Notes: generated from the letters alone by a model not told the origin. Positions 32,416 to 42,719 are shown, counted from the stretch's first letter. The stretch is DNA of 55,723 nt from an uncultured Hydrogenophaga sp. (GCF_958439165.1 NZ_OY288125.1:1-55723), one strand, 5' to 3'. Numbers and translations are program-made.

Positions 32416-33047
32416 ACCGTATCGGGGGTTGTGCGCTTGGGCAAGGGGGCGATCGGGCTGGCCTGGTCGGGCCGCTGGCCGCGCACGCCCGCATAGACCT
32501 GGGCCATGCAGGCGTAATCGGCGTCCATGTCGCCGCTGAGCTGGATGAAATCGGTGATGCGCACCTCGCGCCGACCGTAGTCGAGCCGGATCAGGGCCAG
32601 CGGCACCCGGGCACCGGCCGCCACCTGGTAGAAGCCGCTGCGCCAGCCCGGCGTGTGGCGGCGCGTCCCCTCGGGCGACAGGCCGAGCCAGAGCAGCTCG
32701 TCCGCTGCCTTGGCAGCCTCGAACACGGCGACCATTTCGCCCACCACGCCGCGCGAGGAGCGGCGGTCCAGGGGAATGCCGCCGAGCCAGCGCATCCAGC
32801 GGCCCAGCACCGGCACGCGGAACAGGCTGTCCTTGCCCCACCAGCGGGCAGGCACGCCGATGGTCCACTTGGCCAGCACCATGACCACGAAGTCCCAGTT
32901 GCTGGTGTGCGGGTAGACGATGGCCACGCCCTGACGGGTCGGAAAGCCTTGGTAGATCACCTGCCAGCCGGCCAGGCGCAGCAGCGCCCGCGCCAGGCGG
33001 GACTCATCAAAGCGCACCGGCAGCGCAGCGCCGTTTTCAGAACGCAC
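32412..33047 (-). CDS. PlsC-like 1-acyl-sn-glycerol-3-phosphate acyltransferase family protein
   Basis: A 211-residue protein of the glycerolipid acyltransferase superfamily. The catalytic HxxxxD motif is present as HTSNWD and the substrate-binding motif as SPEGTR. The protein is shorter than the LpxL/LpxM lauroyltransferases and looks closer to the small PlsC-like acyltransferases of betaproteobacteria. The substrate cannot be read from the sequence. The start is taken as a GTG at 33047, two bases after the purD stop; the frame is open further upstream within purD. It overlaps hemF at its end. Confidence 0.8.
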   Translation of the reverse strand: MRSENGAALPVRFDESRLARALLRLAGWQVIYQGFPTRQGVAIVYPHTSNWDFVVMVLAKWTIGVPARWWGKDSLFRVPVLGRWMRWLGGIPLDRRSSRGVVGEMVAVFEAAKAADELLWLGLSPEGTRRHTPGWRSGFYQVAAGARVPLALIRLDYGRREVRITDFIQLSGDMDADYACMAQVYAGVRGQRPDQASPIAPLPKRTTPDTV

Positions 33048-33049
33048 GG

Positions 33050-34324
33050 TCAGAGCGCACGGAAACCGATGTCGCGGCGGCACTGCATGCCGTCGAACTG
33101 GATCTGGTCGACCACCTCGTAGGCACGCCGCTGAGCGGCTGCCACCGAGTCGGCCAGCGCAGTGACGCACAGCACCCGGCCACCGCTCACCTCGACGCCA
33201 CCCTCAGCCGCCGTGGTGCCGGCATGGAACACCATGCGGTCGGCCTCGTCGGCCGGCAGACCGGTGATCGCATCGCCCTTGCGCGGATTCATGGGGTAAC
33301 CATGGGCCGCCATGACCACACCCAGCGCCACGCGCGGGTCCCAGTCCAGGCTGACGCGGTCGAGTTCGCCCCGGGTGGCGGCCAGCAGCACGTCGGCCAG
33401 CGGGCTGCGCAGCCGCATCATGATCGGCTGGGTTTCGGGGTCGCCCATGCGGCAGTTGAATTCGAGCGTCTTGACCCGGCCGTCCGGCGTGATCATGAGG
33501 CCCGCGTACAGGAAGCCGGTGTACGGAATGCCGTCGGCCTTCATGCCGCGCAGCGTGGGCATGATCACCTCGTCCATGGCGCGCTGGTGCACCGCGGGGG
33601 TGACCACCGGTGCCGGTGAATAGGCGCCCATGCCGCCGGTGTTGGGGCCCTGGTCGGCGTCCATCAGGCGCTTGTGGTCCTGGCTGGTGGCCAGGGCCAG
33701 GGCGTGTTCACCGTCGCACAGGACGATGAAGCTGGCCTCCTCGCCTTCCAGGAACTCCTCGATCACCACCCGGGCGCCGCCCTCGTTGTGGGCCACGCCC
33801 AGGGTGTTGTCCAGCAGCATGAAATCGATGGCTTCGTGCGCCTCGGCCAGCGTCATGGCCACCACCACGCCCTTGCCGGCCGCCAGGCCGTCGGCCTTGA
33901 CCACGATGGGCGCACCCTTGGCGTCCACATAGGCATGGGCCTGCACCGGGTCGGTGAAGGTCTGGTACTCGGCGGTGGGAATGCCGTGGCGCTGCATGAA
34001 GGCCTTGCTGAAGGCCTTGGAGCTCTCCAGCTGGGCGGCCTTCTGCGTGGGGCCGAAGATGGCCAGGCCGTGGGCGCGGAACTCGTCCACCACCCCGGCG
34101 GCCAGCGGCGCCTCGGGGCCGACCACGGTCAGGCCGATGCCGTTGGCCTGCACCCAGGCGCGCAGGGCGGCCTTGTCGGTGATGGGCAGGTTGATCAGGT
34201 CGGCATCGCGGGCGGTGCCGGCATTGCCGGGTGCCACGAACACCTGGGTCACGCCGGTGGACTGCTTCAGGCGCCAGGCCAGGGCATGCTCGCGGCCACC
34301 GCCGCCAATCACGAGGACTTTCAT
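33050..34324 (-). CDS. purD: Phosphoribosylamine--glycine ligase (GAR synthetase)
   Basis: Second step of purine synthesis: joins phosphoribosylamine and glycine with ATP. The 424-residue protein starts MKVLVIGGGGREHALAWRL and shows the ATP-grasp features APIVVKADGLAAGKGVVVA and VIEEFLEGEEASFIVLCDG, the DQGPNTGGMGAYSPAPV block and the metal-binding LEFNCRMGDPETQ. Length and motifs are entirely ordinary. Its start overlaps the yebC stop by four bases. Confidence 0.98.
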   Translation of the reverse strand: MKVLVIGGGGREHALAWRLKQSTGVTQVFVAPGNAGTARDADLINLPITDKAALRAWVQANGIGLTVVGPEAPLAAGVVDEFRAHGLAIFGPTQKAAQLESSKAFSKAFMQRHGIPTAEYQTFTDPVQAHAYVDAKGAPIVVKADGLAAGKGVVVAMTLAEAHEAIDFMLLDNTLGVAHNEGGARVVIEEFLEGEEASFIVLCDGEHALALATSQDHKRLMDADQGPNTGGMGAYSPAPVVTPAVHQRAMDEVIMPTLRGMKADGIPYTGFLYAGLMITPDGRVKTLEFNCRMGDPETQPIMMRLRSPLADVLLAATRGELDRVSLDWDPRVALGVVMAAHGYPMNPRKGDAITGLPADEADRMVFHAGTTAAEGGVEVSGGRVLCVTALADSVAAAQRRAYEVVDQIQFDGMQCRRDIGFRAL

Positions 34325-35046
34325 TCGCTGATCTCGGCGTTGTGGAACACGGCCTGCACGTCGTCGAGGTCTTCGATGATGTCCAGCAGCTTCTGCATGC
34401 GGGCGGCGTCCTCGCCGGCCAGCGCGATGGTGTTTTCGGCGCGCATGGTCACTTCGGCCAGCTCGGGCTGCAGACCGGCGGCCTCCAGCGCGTTCTTCAC
34501 CGCCTCGAAGTCGACCGGCGAGGTGATGACCTCGATGGCGCCTTCGTCATCGGTGATCACGTCTTCTGCGCCGGCCTCCAGGGCCACTTCCATCACCTTG
34601 TCTTCCGAGGTGCCGGGCGCAAACACCAGCTGGCCGCAATGCTTGAACTGGAACGACACCGAGCCTTCGGTGCCCAGATTGCCGCCGTACTTGCTGAAGG
34701 CATGCCGCACTTCGGCCACGGTGCGCACGCGGTTGTCGGTCATGGTGTCGACGATGACCGCCGCGCCGCCGATGCCGTAGCCCTCGTACCGGATTTCCTC
34801 CAGCGTCAGGCCTTCGAGGGTGCCCGAGGCCTTGTCCACGTTGTACTTGATGCGGTCGGCCGGCATGTTGGCCGCCTTGGCCTTTTCAATCGCCAGCCGC
34901 AGGCGCGGGTTCATGGCCGGGTCGCCGCCGCCCTGCCGGGCCGCCACCGTGATCTCCCGGATCACGCGGGTCCAGATCTTTCCCCGCTTCTCGTCCTGGC
35001 GCCCCTTGCGGTGCTGGATGTTTGCCCATTTGCTGTGTCCGGCCAC
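34321..35046 (-). CDS. yebC: YebC/PmpR family transcriptional or translational regulator
   Basis: Conserved YebC-family protein, linked in various bacteria to DNA binding or to relief of ribosome pausing. The 241-residue protein begins with the family's AGHSKWANIQHRKGRQDEKR and continues with the alanine-rich IEKAKAANMPADRI and YEGYGIGGAA segments. The GTG at 35046 is chosen because it gives the canonical N-terminus and has AAAAGGACG at the right distance; an ATG at 35067 would add seven odd residues. It heads the nine-gene minus-strand chain that ends with rng. Confidence 0.95.
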   Translation of the reverse strand: MAGHSKWANIQHRKGRQDEKRGKIWTRVIREITVAARQGGGDPAMNPRLRLAIEKAKAANMPADRIKYNVDKASGTLEGLTLEEIRYEGYGIGGAAVIVDTMTDNRVRTVAEVRHAFSKYGGNLGTEGSVSFQFKHCGQLVFAPGTSEDKVMEVALEAGAEDVITDDEGAIEVITSPVDFEAVKNALEAAGLQPELAEVTMRAENTIALAGEDAARMQKLLDIIEDLDDVQAVFHNAEISE

Positions 35047-35134
35047 GAAAACGTCCTTTTGCCCCACGGGCTTTGATCTAATAAGCCCGCGATTTTACGT
35101 TTCTGCACCCACACCCCCCGGAGGACCCCCCGCC
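35047..35134. other. Divergent intergenic region yebC / HerA-like ATPase
   Basis: The 88-bp gap must contain promoters for both directions. AT-rich stretches at 35074-35083 (ATCTAATAAG) and 35092-35101 (GATTTTACG) are the only -10 candidates. A GGAGGA ribosome-binding site precedes the plus-strand gene. Confidence 0.4.
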
Positions 35135-36676
<1,542 letters not shown>

Positions 36677-36687
36677 GGCGCCCCGCC

Positions 36688-37158
36688 ATGTGGACCGCAG
36701 GCGTGCTGGTGCTGGCCCTGGCAGCAGCCCAGCTGGGTGCGCTGGAGGGCAACCCGCCCACCGATCTCGGGCTGACCGCAGGCCAGCTCAAGGCGCCCTC
36801 GCCCACCCGCAACAGCGTGTCCAGCCAGGCCGACCGGCACCCGGGGCATCCGCAGGCCGATTACGCCCGCATCGACCCGCTGCCCTTCAAGGCCGGTGGC
36901 GCTGCGGCTTCCATGCAGGCACTGGCCAGTGCACTGCAACAGGTCGGCGGCGTCCGGCTGGTGACCGAGGAAGCTGGGTACCTCAGGGCCGAGGCGAGGA
37001 CCCCCTGGCTGGGCTTCGTGGACGACCTGGAATTCGTCGCCGATCCGCAGCGCGGCGTCATCGACCTGCGCAGTGCCAGCCGGCTGGGCGCGGAAGACTT
37101 CGGCACCAACCGCCGGCGCATCGAGGCGCTGCGGGTCGCCTACCAGCAGCTGCTCTGA
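36688..37158 (+). CDS. DUF1499 family protein
   Basis: A 156-residue protein whose first 20 residues are hydrophobic (WTAGVLVLALAAAQLGAL), so it is probably secreted or anchored in the membrane. The rest resembles DUF1499: Arg- and Asn-rich NSVSSQADRHPGHP, a YLRAEARTPWLGFVDDLEFVAD strand pair, and the closing DLRSASRLGAEDFGTNRRRIEALR. The function of the family is unknown. An in-frame TTG at 36673 overlaps the preceding stop; the ATG at 36688 is preferred because an AGG stands eight bases upstream. A strong terminator follows. Confidence 0.82.
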   Translation: MWTAGVLVLALAAAQLGALEGNPPTDLGLTAGQLKAPSPTRNSVSSQADRHPGHPQADYARIDPLPFKAGGAAASMQALASALQQVGGVRLVTEEAGYLRAEARTPWLGFVDDLEFVADPQRGVIDLRSASRLGAEDFGTNRRRIEALRVAYQQLL

Positions 37159-37164
37159 GACGGG

Positions 37165-37200
37165 CATGAAAAAACCCGGCCGAGGCCGGGTTTTTTCATG
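37165..37200. terminator. Bidirectional Rho-independent terminator
   Basis: A perfect 17-base inverted repeat (arms 37165-37181 and 37184-37200) with a GC-rich core flanked by A6 and T6. It lies between the convergent DUF1499 gene and clpA and can end transcripts from both sides. Confidence 0.95.
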
Positions 37201-37212
37201 GAGCCGGAAGGC

Positions 37213-39549
37213 TCAGTCGGCGGTCGCCTCTTCGGGCTTGGCCTTGCCTTCCTTCTTCGGGGTCGGCTGGATGTCCAGATCGACTTCCTGGGTCTCCTTG
37301 CCGTCTTCGCCGGTCTTGGTGACCAGGTCGACCGTCAGGCGACCGCCATCGGTGAGGCGACCGAACAGCAGCTCGTCGGCCAGGGCACGGCGGATGGTGT
37401 CCTGGATCAGACGCTGCATCGGGCGGGCACCCATGAGCGGATCGAAGCCTTTCTTCGACAGGTGCTTGCGCAGCACGTCGGTGAAGGTGACTTCCACCTT
37501 CTTCTCGGCCAGCTGGGTCTCCAGCTGCAGCAGGAACTTGTCCACCACCCGCAGGATGATGTTCTCGTCCAGCGCCTTGAAGCCGACGATGGCGTCCAGG
37601 CGGTTGCGGAACTCCGGCGTGAACAGGCGCTTGATGTCGGCCATCTCGTCGCCGGCTTCACGCGGGTTGGTGAAGCCGATGGTGGCCTTGTTCATGGTCT
37701 CGGCACCCGCGTTGGTGGTCATGATGATGATCACGTTGCGGAAGTCGGCCTTGCGTCCGTTGTTGTCGGTCAGGGTGCCGTGGTCCATGACCTGCAGCAG
37801 CACGTTGAAGATGTCCGGGTGGGCCTTCTCGATCTCGTCGAGCAGCAGCACCGCGTGCGGCTTCTTGGTGATCGCCTCGGTCAGCAGGCCGCCCTGGTCG
37901 AAACCCACATACCCGGGAGGCGCACCGATCAGGCGCGACACCGCGTGGCGCTCCATGTACTCCGACATGTCGAAGCGGATCAGGTCGATGCCCATGATGT
38001 AGGCCAGCTGCTTGGCGGCCTCGGTCTTGCCGACGCCGGTGGGGCCGCTGAACAGGAAGGCCCCGATCGGCTTGTCGGCCTTGCCCAGGCCGGAGCGGGC
38101 CATCTTGACGCTCGACGCCAGCACTTCCAGCGCCTTGTCCTGGCCGAACACCACGCTCTTGAGGTCGCGCTCGAGCGTCTGCAGCTTGCCGCGGTCGTCG
38201 TTGGACACGTTGGCGGGCGGGATGCGGGCGATCTTCGCCACGATCTCTTCCACCTCGCTCTTGCCGATGGTCTTCTTGCGCTTGCTCGGCGAGAGGATGC
38301 GCTGGGCAGCACCGGCCTCGTCGATCACGTCGATGGCCTTGTCCGGCAGGTGGCGGTCGTTGATGTACTTGGCCGACAGTTCGGCAGCGGCCTGCAGGGC
38401 GGCCACGGCGTACTTGACGTTGTGGTGCTCCTCGAAGCGGCTCTTGAGGCCCTTGAGGATGTCGACCGTCTGCTCCACCGTGGGCTCCACCACATCCACC
38501 TTCTGGAAGCGGCGGGACAGGGCGGCGTCCTTTTCGAAGATGCCGCGGTACTCGGTGAAGGTGGTCGCGCCGATGCACTTGAGCTGGCCGCTGGAGAGCG
38601 CCGGCTTGAGCAGGTTGGACGCGTCCAGCGTGCCGCCGGACGCCGCACCGGCGCCGATGAGGGTGTGGATCTCGTCGATGAACAGGATGGCGTTGGGCTT
38701 GTCCTTGAGCGACTTGAGCACGCCCTTCAGGCGCTGCTCGAAATCACCGCGGTACTTGGTGCCGGCCAGCAAGGCGCCCATGTCGAGGGAATACACCGCG
38801 CTCTCGGCCAGGATCTCGGGCACGTCGCCCTGGGTGATGCGCCAGGCCAGACCTTCGGCGATGGCGGTCTTGCCCACGCCAGCCTCACCCACCAGCAGCG
38901 GGTTGTTCTTGCGACGGCGGCACAGGATCTGGATGACCCGCTCGACCTCGTACTCGCGGCCGATGAGGGGATCGATCTTGCCGTCCTTGGCCATCTGGTT
39001 GAGGTTCTGGGTGAACTGCTCCAGCGGCGACTGCTTTTCGTTGCCCTTGGTCTCGGCGGCTTCCTCGTTTTCGGCGGCGCTTTCGCCGGACTTGGTCGGC
39101 TCCGGCGGATCGCTCTTGCGGATGCCGTGGGCGATGAAGTTCACCACGTCCAGGCGGGTCACGCCCTGCTGGTGGAGGTAGTACACGGCGTGGGAATCCT
39201 TCTCGCCGAAGATGGCCACCAGCACGTTGGCGCCGGTGACTTCCTTCTTGCCGTTGCCGGTGCTCTGCACATGCATGATGGCGCGCTGGATGACGCGCTG
39301 GAAGCCCAGGGTCGGCTGGGTGTCCACCTCGTCGGTGCCGGCCACCTGCGGGGTGTTGTCCTTGATGAAGTTGGTCAGGGACTTGCGCAGGTCTTCGATG
39401 TTGGCCGAGCAGGCCCGCAGCACTTCGGCCGCGCTCGGGTTGTCGAGCAGGGCCAGCAGCAGGTGCTCGACCGTGATGAATTCGTGCCGCTGCTGCCGGG
39501 CCTCGACAAAGGCCATATGCAGGCTGACTTCAAGTTCTTGGGCAATCAT
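37213..39549 (-). CDS. clpA: ATP-dependent Clp protease ATP-binding subunit ClpA
   Basis: AAA+ unfoldase that feeds substrates, including ClpS-delivered N-degron proteins, to ClpP. The 778-residue protein has the N-domain MIAQELEVSLHMAFVEARQQ, a first AAA+ module with GEAGVGKTAIAEGLA, and a second with FSGPTGVGKTEAAKQLA. The IGAPPGYVGFDQGG segment is present, as are the ClpP-contact loop region and the RxLIQDTI C-domain motif. A Glu- and Lys-rich tail ends the protein. The ATG at 39549 has AAAGGA seven bases upstream and gives the canonical N-terminus. clpS is 78 bp upstream in the same direction. Confidence 0.97.
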   Translation of the reverse strand: MIAQELEVSLHMAFVEARQQRHEFITVEHLLLALLDNPSAAEVLRACSANIEDLRKSLTNFIKDNTPQVAGTDEVDTQPTLGFQRVIQRAIMHVQSTGNGKKEVTGANVLVAIFGEKDSHAVYYLHQQGVTRLDVVNFIAHGIRKSDPPEPTKSGESAAENEEAAETKGNEKQSPLEQFTQNLNQMAKDGKIDPLIGREYEVERVIQILCRRRKNNPLLVGEAGVGKTAIAEGLAWRITQGDVPEILAESAVYSLDMGALLAGTKYRGDFEQRLKGVLKSLKDKPNAILFIDEIHTLIGAGAASGGTLDASNLLKPALSSGQLKCIGATTFTEYRGIFEKDAALSRRFQKVDVVEPTVEQTVDILKGLKSRFEEHHNVKYAVAALQAAAELSAKYINDRHLPDKAIDVIDEAGAAQRILSPSKRKKTIGKSEVEEIVAKIARIPPANVSNDDRGKLQTLERDLKSVVFGQDKALEVLASSVKMARSGLGKADKPIGAFLFSGPTGVGKTEAAKQLAYIMGIDLIRFDMSEYMERHAVSRLIGAPPGYVGFDQGGLLTEAITKKPHAVLLLDEIEKAHPDIFNVLLQVMDHGTLTDNNGRKADFRNVIIIMTTNAGAETMNKATIGFTNPREAGDEMADIKRLFTPEFRNRLDAIVGFKALDENIILRVVDKFLLQLETQLAEKKVEVTFTDVLRKHLSKKGFDPLMGARPMQRLIQDTIRRALADELLFGRLTDGGRLTVDLVTKTGEDGKETQEVDLDIQPTPKKEGKAKPEEATAD

Positions 39550-39627
39550 GGGCACGTCCTTTGGTCTGGGGGTCTGATTTCGGAAGCTCGGGAGACAGTT
39601 TGGATTCCAGATGGGGTGCCTGGCGGT

Positions 39628-39984
39628 TTATTCAACCGGTTCACTCAGGCATTGCAGCGGATGCCCGGCAGCTCGGGCTGCCTGCAGCACCTGGTCGACC
39701 TTGGTGCCGGCCACATCGCGGGAGTAGACCCCGCAGATGCCTTTGCCTTCGAGATGGATCTTCAACATGATCTGGGTGGCGGTTTCCCGGTCCTTGCTGA
39801 AGAACTCCTGTATGACGTGCACCACGAACTCCATGGGGGTGAAGTCGTCGTTGAGGAGCACCACCTGGTACATCTGGGGCGGCTGGACGCGCTGGGTGCG
39901 GCGCTCCAGCACCACCGCGTCGTCGCTGCCCACCGAAGGGGGCGCCGCAGGGGTTTCTGGTTTCTTGGGGGTCTCGGAGGCCAT
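39628..39984 (-). CDS. clpS: ATP-dependent Clp protease adaptor ClpS
   Basis: Adaptor that recognises N-end-rule substrates and hands them to ClpA. The 118-residue protein has a variable, proline-rich N-terminal extension (about 35 residues) followed by the ClpS core: QVVLLNDDFTPMEFVVHVI with the conserved NDD and TPMEFV, then TATQIMLKIHLEGKGICGVY. Operon order clpS-clpA is normal. The 202-bp region upstream holds a 7-bp hairpin at 40039-40056 but no recognised cspA gene, which often lies upstream of clpS. Confidence 0.96.
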   Translation of the reverse strand: MASETPKKPETPAAPPSVGSDDAVVLERRTQRVQPPQMYQVVLLNDDFTPMEFVVHVIQEFFSKDRETATQIMLKIHLEGKGICGVYSRDVAGTKVDQVLQAARAAGHPLQCLSEPVE

Positions 39985-40186
39985 GGAAAGATTCTAGCGA
40001 GCGGGCAGGCGTCCTTGCGCGGTCTGGAATTGGCCCCACTGCGCCTGAGGGCGCAGGGTCCAGAAACATCCGGCAGGGACGGGCAATACCGTTCATGGCC
40101 CCATTCTGGAACAGGCTTGCGGGCGGCGATCCTGCCGATTGGGGGTGAAAGCCGGTGCACTTCGATGCAGCCGACCGCCGGCCGGC
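39985..40186. other. Intergenic region between the response regulator and clpS
   Basis: Both neighbours are on the minus strand, so this holds the clpS promoter and the end of the two-component operon. A hairpin CTGCGCC-TGAG-GGCGCAG at 40039-40056 has no U-run. GCCGGC repeats near 40165-40185 could fold just after the regulator stop. No coding region was found. Confidence 0.4.
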
Positions 40187-40906
40187 TCAACCCGGGTCAG
40201 GCGGCGGGGCCTCCAGCCGGTAACCCAGACCCCGCACGGTATGGATCAGGGCCGGCGCACCCTCACGGTCGATGCGGGCCCGCAGCCGCCGGATGTAGAC
40301 GTCCACCACGTTGGTGAGAGGGTCCTCGCTGGTCCCCCAGACATTCGCCAGGATGCGCTCCCGGCTGAACAGCCGACCCGGGGCGCTCATGAGCAGCTCC
40401 AGCAAGGCCAGTTCGCGCGCGGTCAGTGGCAGGGCCTGCCCGCCCCGGCTGGCCTGCATGCGGTCCCGGTCCAGCTCCAGATCGGCCACGCACAGTCGGG
40501 TGGGCGCCGTGGGCCGAAAGTCGCGCCCGCGGCGCGCCAGCGCCTCCAGCCGGGCGAGGAGCTCCTCGAAATCGAACGGCTTGCAAAGGTAATCGTCGGC
40601 CCCCAGCCGCAGACCGTTGACCCGGTCTTCCAGCGAGCCCTGGGCGGTGAGCATCAGGATGGGAAGCCCGACCTGGGCGGTCCGCAGGGCCTGGCAGATC
40701 TCCAGACCGCTCAGCCCGGGCAGCATGAGGTCGAGCACCAGAACGGTCGGGTCGTCCTGGGCCAGCTGCTGCCGGGCGGCGTCCCGGGCCAGCGCCAGGC
40801 CGGACGGCCCGTCGGCGGCGCGCTGCACCCGATGCCCTTCGGCGCGCAGCCCGCGGCACAGGAAGTCGGCAATGCGGTCGTCGTCCTCGACGATCAGGAT
40901 GTTCAT
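40187..40906 (-). CDS. OmpR-family response regulator (QseB/TctD-like)
   Basis: A 239-residue transcription regulator: a receiver domain with acidic DDD near the start, phospho-acceptor Asp in VLVLDLMLPG and Lys in CKPFDF. A winged-helix DNA-binding domain follows (ELALLELLMSAPGRLFSRERI, VDVYIRRLRARID, IHTVRGLGYRL). Such regulators bind direct repeats spaced by about one helical turn; an array of exactly this kind stands 1.7 kb away, upstream of the operon's kinase gene. Its ATG overlaps... the kinase gene begins upstream on this strand and its stop codon overlaps this ATG by four bases. Confidence 0.93.
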   Translation of the reverse strand: MNILIVEDDDRIADFLCRGLRAEGHRVQRAADGPSGLALARDAARQQLAQDDPTVLVLDLMLPGLSGLEICQALRTAQVGLPILMLTAQGSLEDRVNGLRLGADDYLCKPFDFEELLARLEALARRGRDFRPTAPTRLCVADLELDRDRMQASRGGQALPLTARELALLELLMSAPGRLFSRERILANVWGTSEDPLTNVVDVYIRRLRARIDREGAPALIHTVRGLGYRLEAPPPDPG

Positions 40907-42549
40907 GGGCGGGCCTCCGCCACCACCGGATCGGCAGCCACGCGCGCAGCGGGGCCTGTCAGCGGAAGCACCAGCCGGGCGCGCGTGCCCTGCCCGATCC
41001 GGCTCTGCAGATCGATGTGCCCGCCGTGGGCTCGGGCCAGTGCCTGCGCAATGGGCAGGCCCAGCCCGCTGCCTTCGGGCCGGGCTTCGCGGGCCAGCTG
41101 ACCGCGGAAGTGCCGATCGAACACCTGGGGCAGCTCGTCCTCGCCGATGCCCATGCCTTGATCGGCCACGTCGATGATGCAGACCGGGCTGCCGTCCTGC
41201 GACCCGGATGCCCAGCCGACCCGCACCACCCCGCCCGGGCGCGAGTACCGGGTGGCGTTGTCCAGCAGGATGAGCAGCACCTGGCGCAGCCGCTGCGCAT
41301 CGCCCAGAACCTCCTGCGAGGCATCGACCGCTGTGGCAGGTCCCTCGCATTGCACCGTCACGCCGCGCCCCTCCGCCAAAGCGGCGCACTGCGCCACAGC
41401 CTCCTGCACCAGGGCCTGCAGATCCACAGGCTGGCGCACCAGCGACAGCGCGTCGATGTCGCTGCGGGCCATGGCCAGCAGGTCGTTGATCACATGGCCG
41501 AGCTGGGCCGATGTCTCGACGATGCGCCGCAACGCCGCCTTGTAATCCGGGGCCGGCCGGTCCGGGCCGCGAAGCGTGATCTCGGCCTCGCCCCGGATGG
41601 CGGTGGTGGGGGTCCGCAGTTCATGGCTGATGTCGGCAAACAACTGGCGCCGCCGGACATCGGCCGCGCGCAGGGCATCCAGCGCGTCGCGCAATTCGGC
41701 TGTTCTGCCGGCCACCTGGTCTTCGAGCTGCTGACGCGCTTGCGCCTCCCGGGAACGGTGGCTGGCCAGTTCGGCGGCCAGGGTGTTCATGCTCCCGGCC
41801 ACGGCAGAAAACTCGTCCACCCCTGCCACCGGAATGCGGTGCGCCAGATCGCCCCGTTGCAGGGCCAGGGCGCCCTCGCTCAGGTGATCGAGCGGCCGGC
41901 GCAGGGCACGGGCGAAATGCACTGCCGCGGCCACGGCGAGCAGGGCCAGGGTCAAGGCCATGGCCAGCCACAGGCTGCGCATCCAGGCCAGCGTCTGATC
42001 GGCGGCCTGGCGCTCCCGGTCGACGGCGGCTGCTTCGCGCGCCAGACTGTCGTCGATCAACTGGCGCAGATCGCGGCCCTGCGAGCGGTCGAACACCCCC
42101 GACAGCGCCTGCCAGGCCTGCAGCGCATCGGCGCCCGGGGCCAGCGGCGTGGCGGCATCCACCGCTTCTTCGAGTTCGGCCACGCTCTGCATCAGCACCG
42201 CCACGGCGTCTCGGCGGCGCAGGTTTTCATCCTGCGTCTGCGGGCCGCCATGCTGGTCGGCCGCTGCGGCCAGTGTCTCCAGCCGCAGCAGGATGCGACG
42301 CATGTCGGCCTGCAGCGCCTCGCGCACCTGAATGTCGGCGCCGGCACCTTGCTGACGCTGGGCCACCCAGGTCCGCAGGCGCTGCTTGGTCGCCGACAGC
42401 TCGACAAAGCCGGTACGGATGTCGCTGGCCACCCGGCCCCGCTCCACCTGGTCCCGGGCCACGCCGATGGCCAGTGCCGCGCCGATGCCTTCCAGCACCG
42501 CCACGCCGGCCAGGAAGCACAGGGAAAGGGTGAGACGGCGGCGGAACAT
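40903..42549 (-). CDS. Membrane sensor histidine kinase
   Basis: A 548-residue sensor kinase with a first membrane helix at about residues 6-30, a periplasmic helical region (about 31-185, rich in Ala, Gln, Leu and Arg), a second helix near 188-212, a HAMP domain, and a coiled coil leading to the HisKA domain. The phospho-acceptor is in SHELRTPTTAIRGEA. The ATPase domain has LLDNATRYS, DQGMGIGE and GSGLGLPIAQALA. It is the first gene of the operon, before its response regulator. Signal unknown; the sensor region resembles no ligand domain that can be named by eye. Confidence 0.92.
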   Translation of the reverse strand: MFRRRLTLSLCFLAGVAVLEGIGAALAIGVARDQVERGRVASDIRTGFVELSATKQRLRTWVAQRQQGAGADIQVREALQADMRRILLRLETLAAAADQHGGPQTQDENLRRRDAVAVLMQSVAELEEAVDAATPLAPGADALQAWQALSGVFDRSQGRDLRQLIDDSLAREAAAVDRERQAADQTLAWMRSLWLAMALTLALLAVAAAVHFARALRRPLDHLSEGALALQRGDLAHRIPVAGVDEFSAVAGSMNTLAAELASHRSREAQARQQLEDQVAGRTAELRDALDALRAADVRRRQLFADISHELRTPTTAIRGEAEITLRGPDRPAPDYKAALRRIVETSAQLGHVINDLLAMARSDIDALSLVRQPVDLQALVQEAVAQCAALAEGRGVTVQCEGPATAVDASQEVLGDAQRLRQVLLILLDNATRYSRPGGVVRVGWASGSQDGSPVCIIDVADQGMGIGEDELPQVFDRHFRGQLAREARPEGSGLGLPIAQALARAHGGHIDLQSRIGQGTRARLVLPLTGPAARVAADPVVAEARP

Positions 42550-42587
42550 GGCGGCATTGTGGCCGCTCGTCCGGGCCGGATGGCCGA

Positions 42588-42642
42588 TTCATCTGGCGTT
42601 CATGCGGCATTCAGCGCCTGCTCATGGCCGGTTCAGGGTGGA
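42588..42642. repeat. Five direct repeats at exact 11-bp period (likely response-regulator array)
   Basis: Units start at 42588, 42599, 42610, 42621 and 42632: TTCATCTGGCG, TTCATGCGGCA, TTCAGCGCCTG, CTCATGGCCGG and TTCAGGGTGGA. The first five bases are nearly constant (TTCAT/G). An 11-bp period is one helical turn, the geometry used by OmpR/PhoB-type dimers. The array lies between the divergent sensor-kinase operon and the secreted iota-CA-like gene, 39 bp from the kinase start and 78 bp from the other. Confidence 0.8.
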
Positions 42643-42671
42643 TACACCCCGGGAGGTCCCAATCGACTGCA

Positions 42672-42694
42672 GGGCCGGAACCCGTTGCCGGCCC
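42672..42694 (+). promoter_or_regulatory. 5'-UTR hairpin of the secreted protein gene
   Basis: GGGCCGG at 42672-42678 can pair with CCGGCCC at 42688-42694 around a nine-base loop. It lies between the repeat array and the ribosome-binding site and may affect stability or translation of the message. Confidence 0.35.
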
Positions 42695-42719
42695 GCCCCG
42701 CCAACCACAAGGAGCATCC

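Noticed and set aside
40039..40056. Hairpin after the response regulator as a Rho-independent terminator
   Set aside because: The stem is good but no U-run follows on the minus strand.
37198..40317. A 1,039-codon open frame on the plus strand opposite clpA and clpS
   Set aside because: It is the antisense shadow of two clear genes in high-GC DNA; its translation is low-complexity, rich in Gly, Ala, Leu, Val and His, and matches no family.
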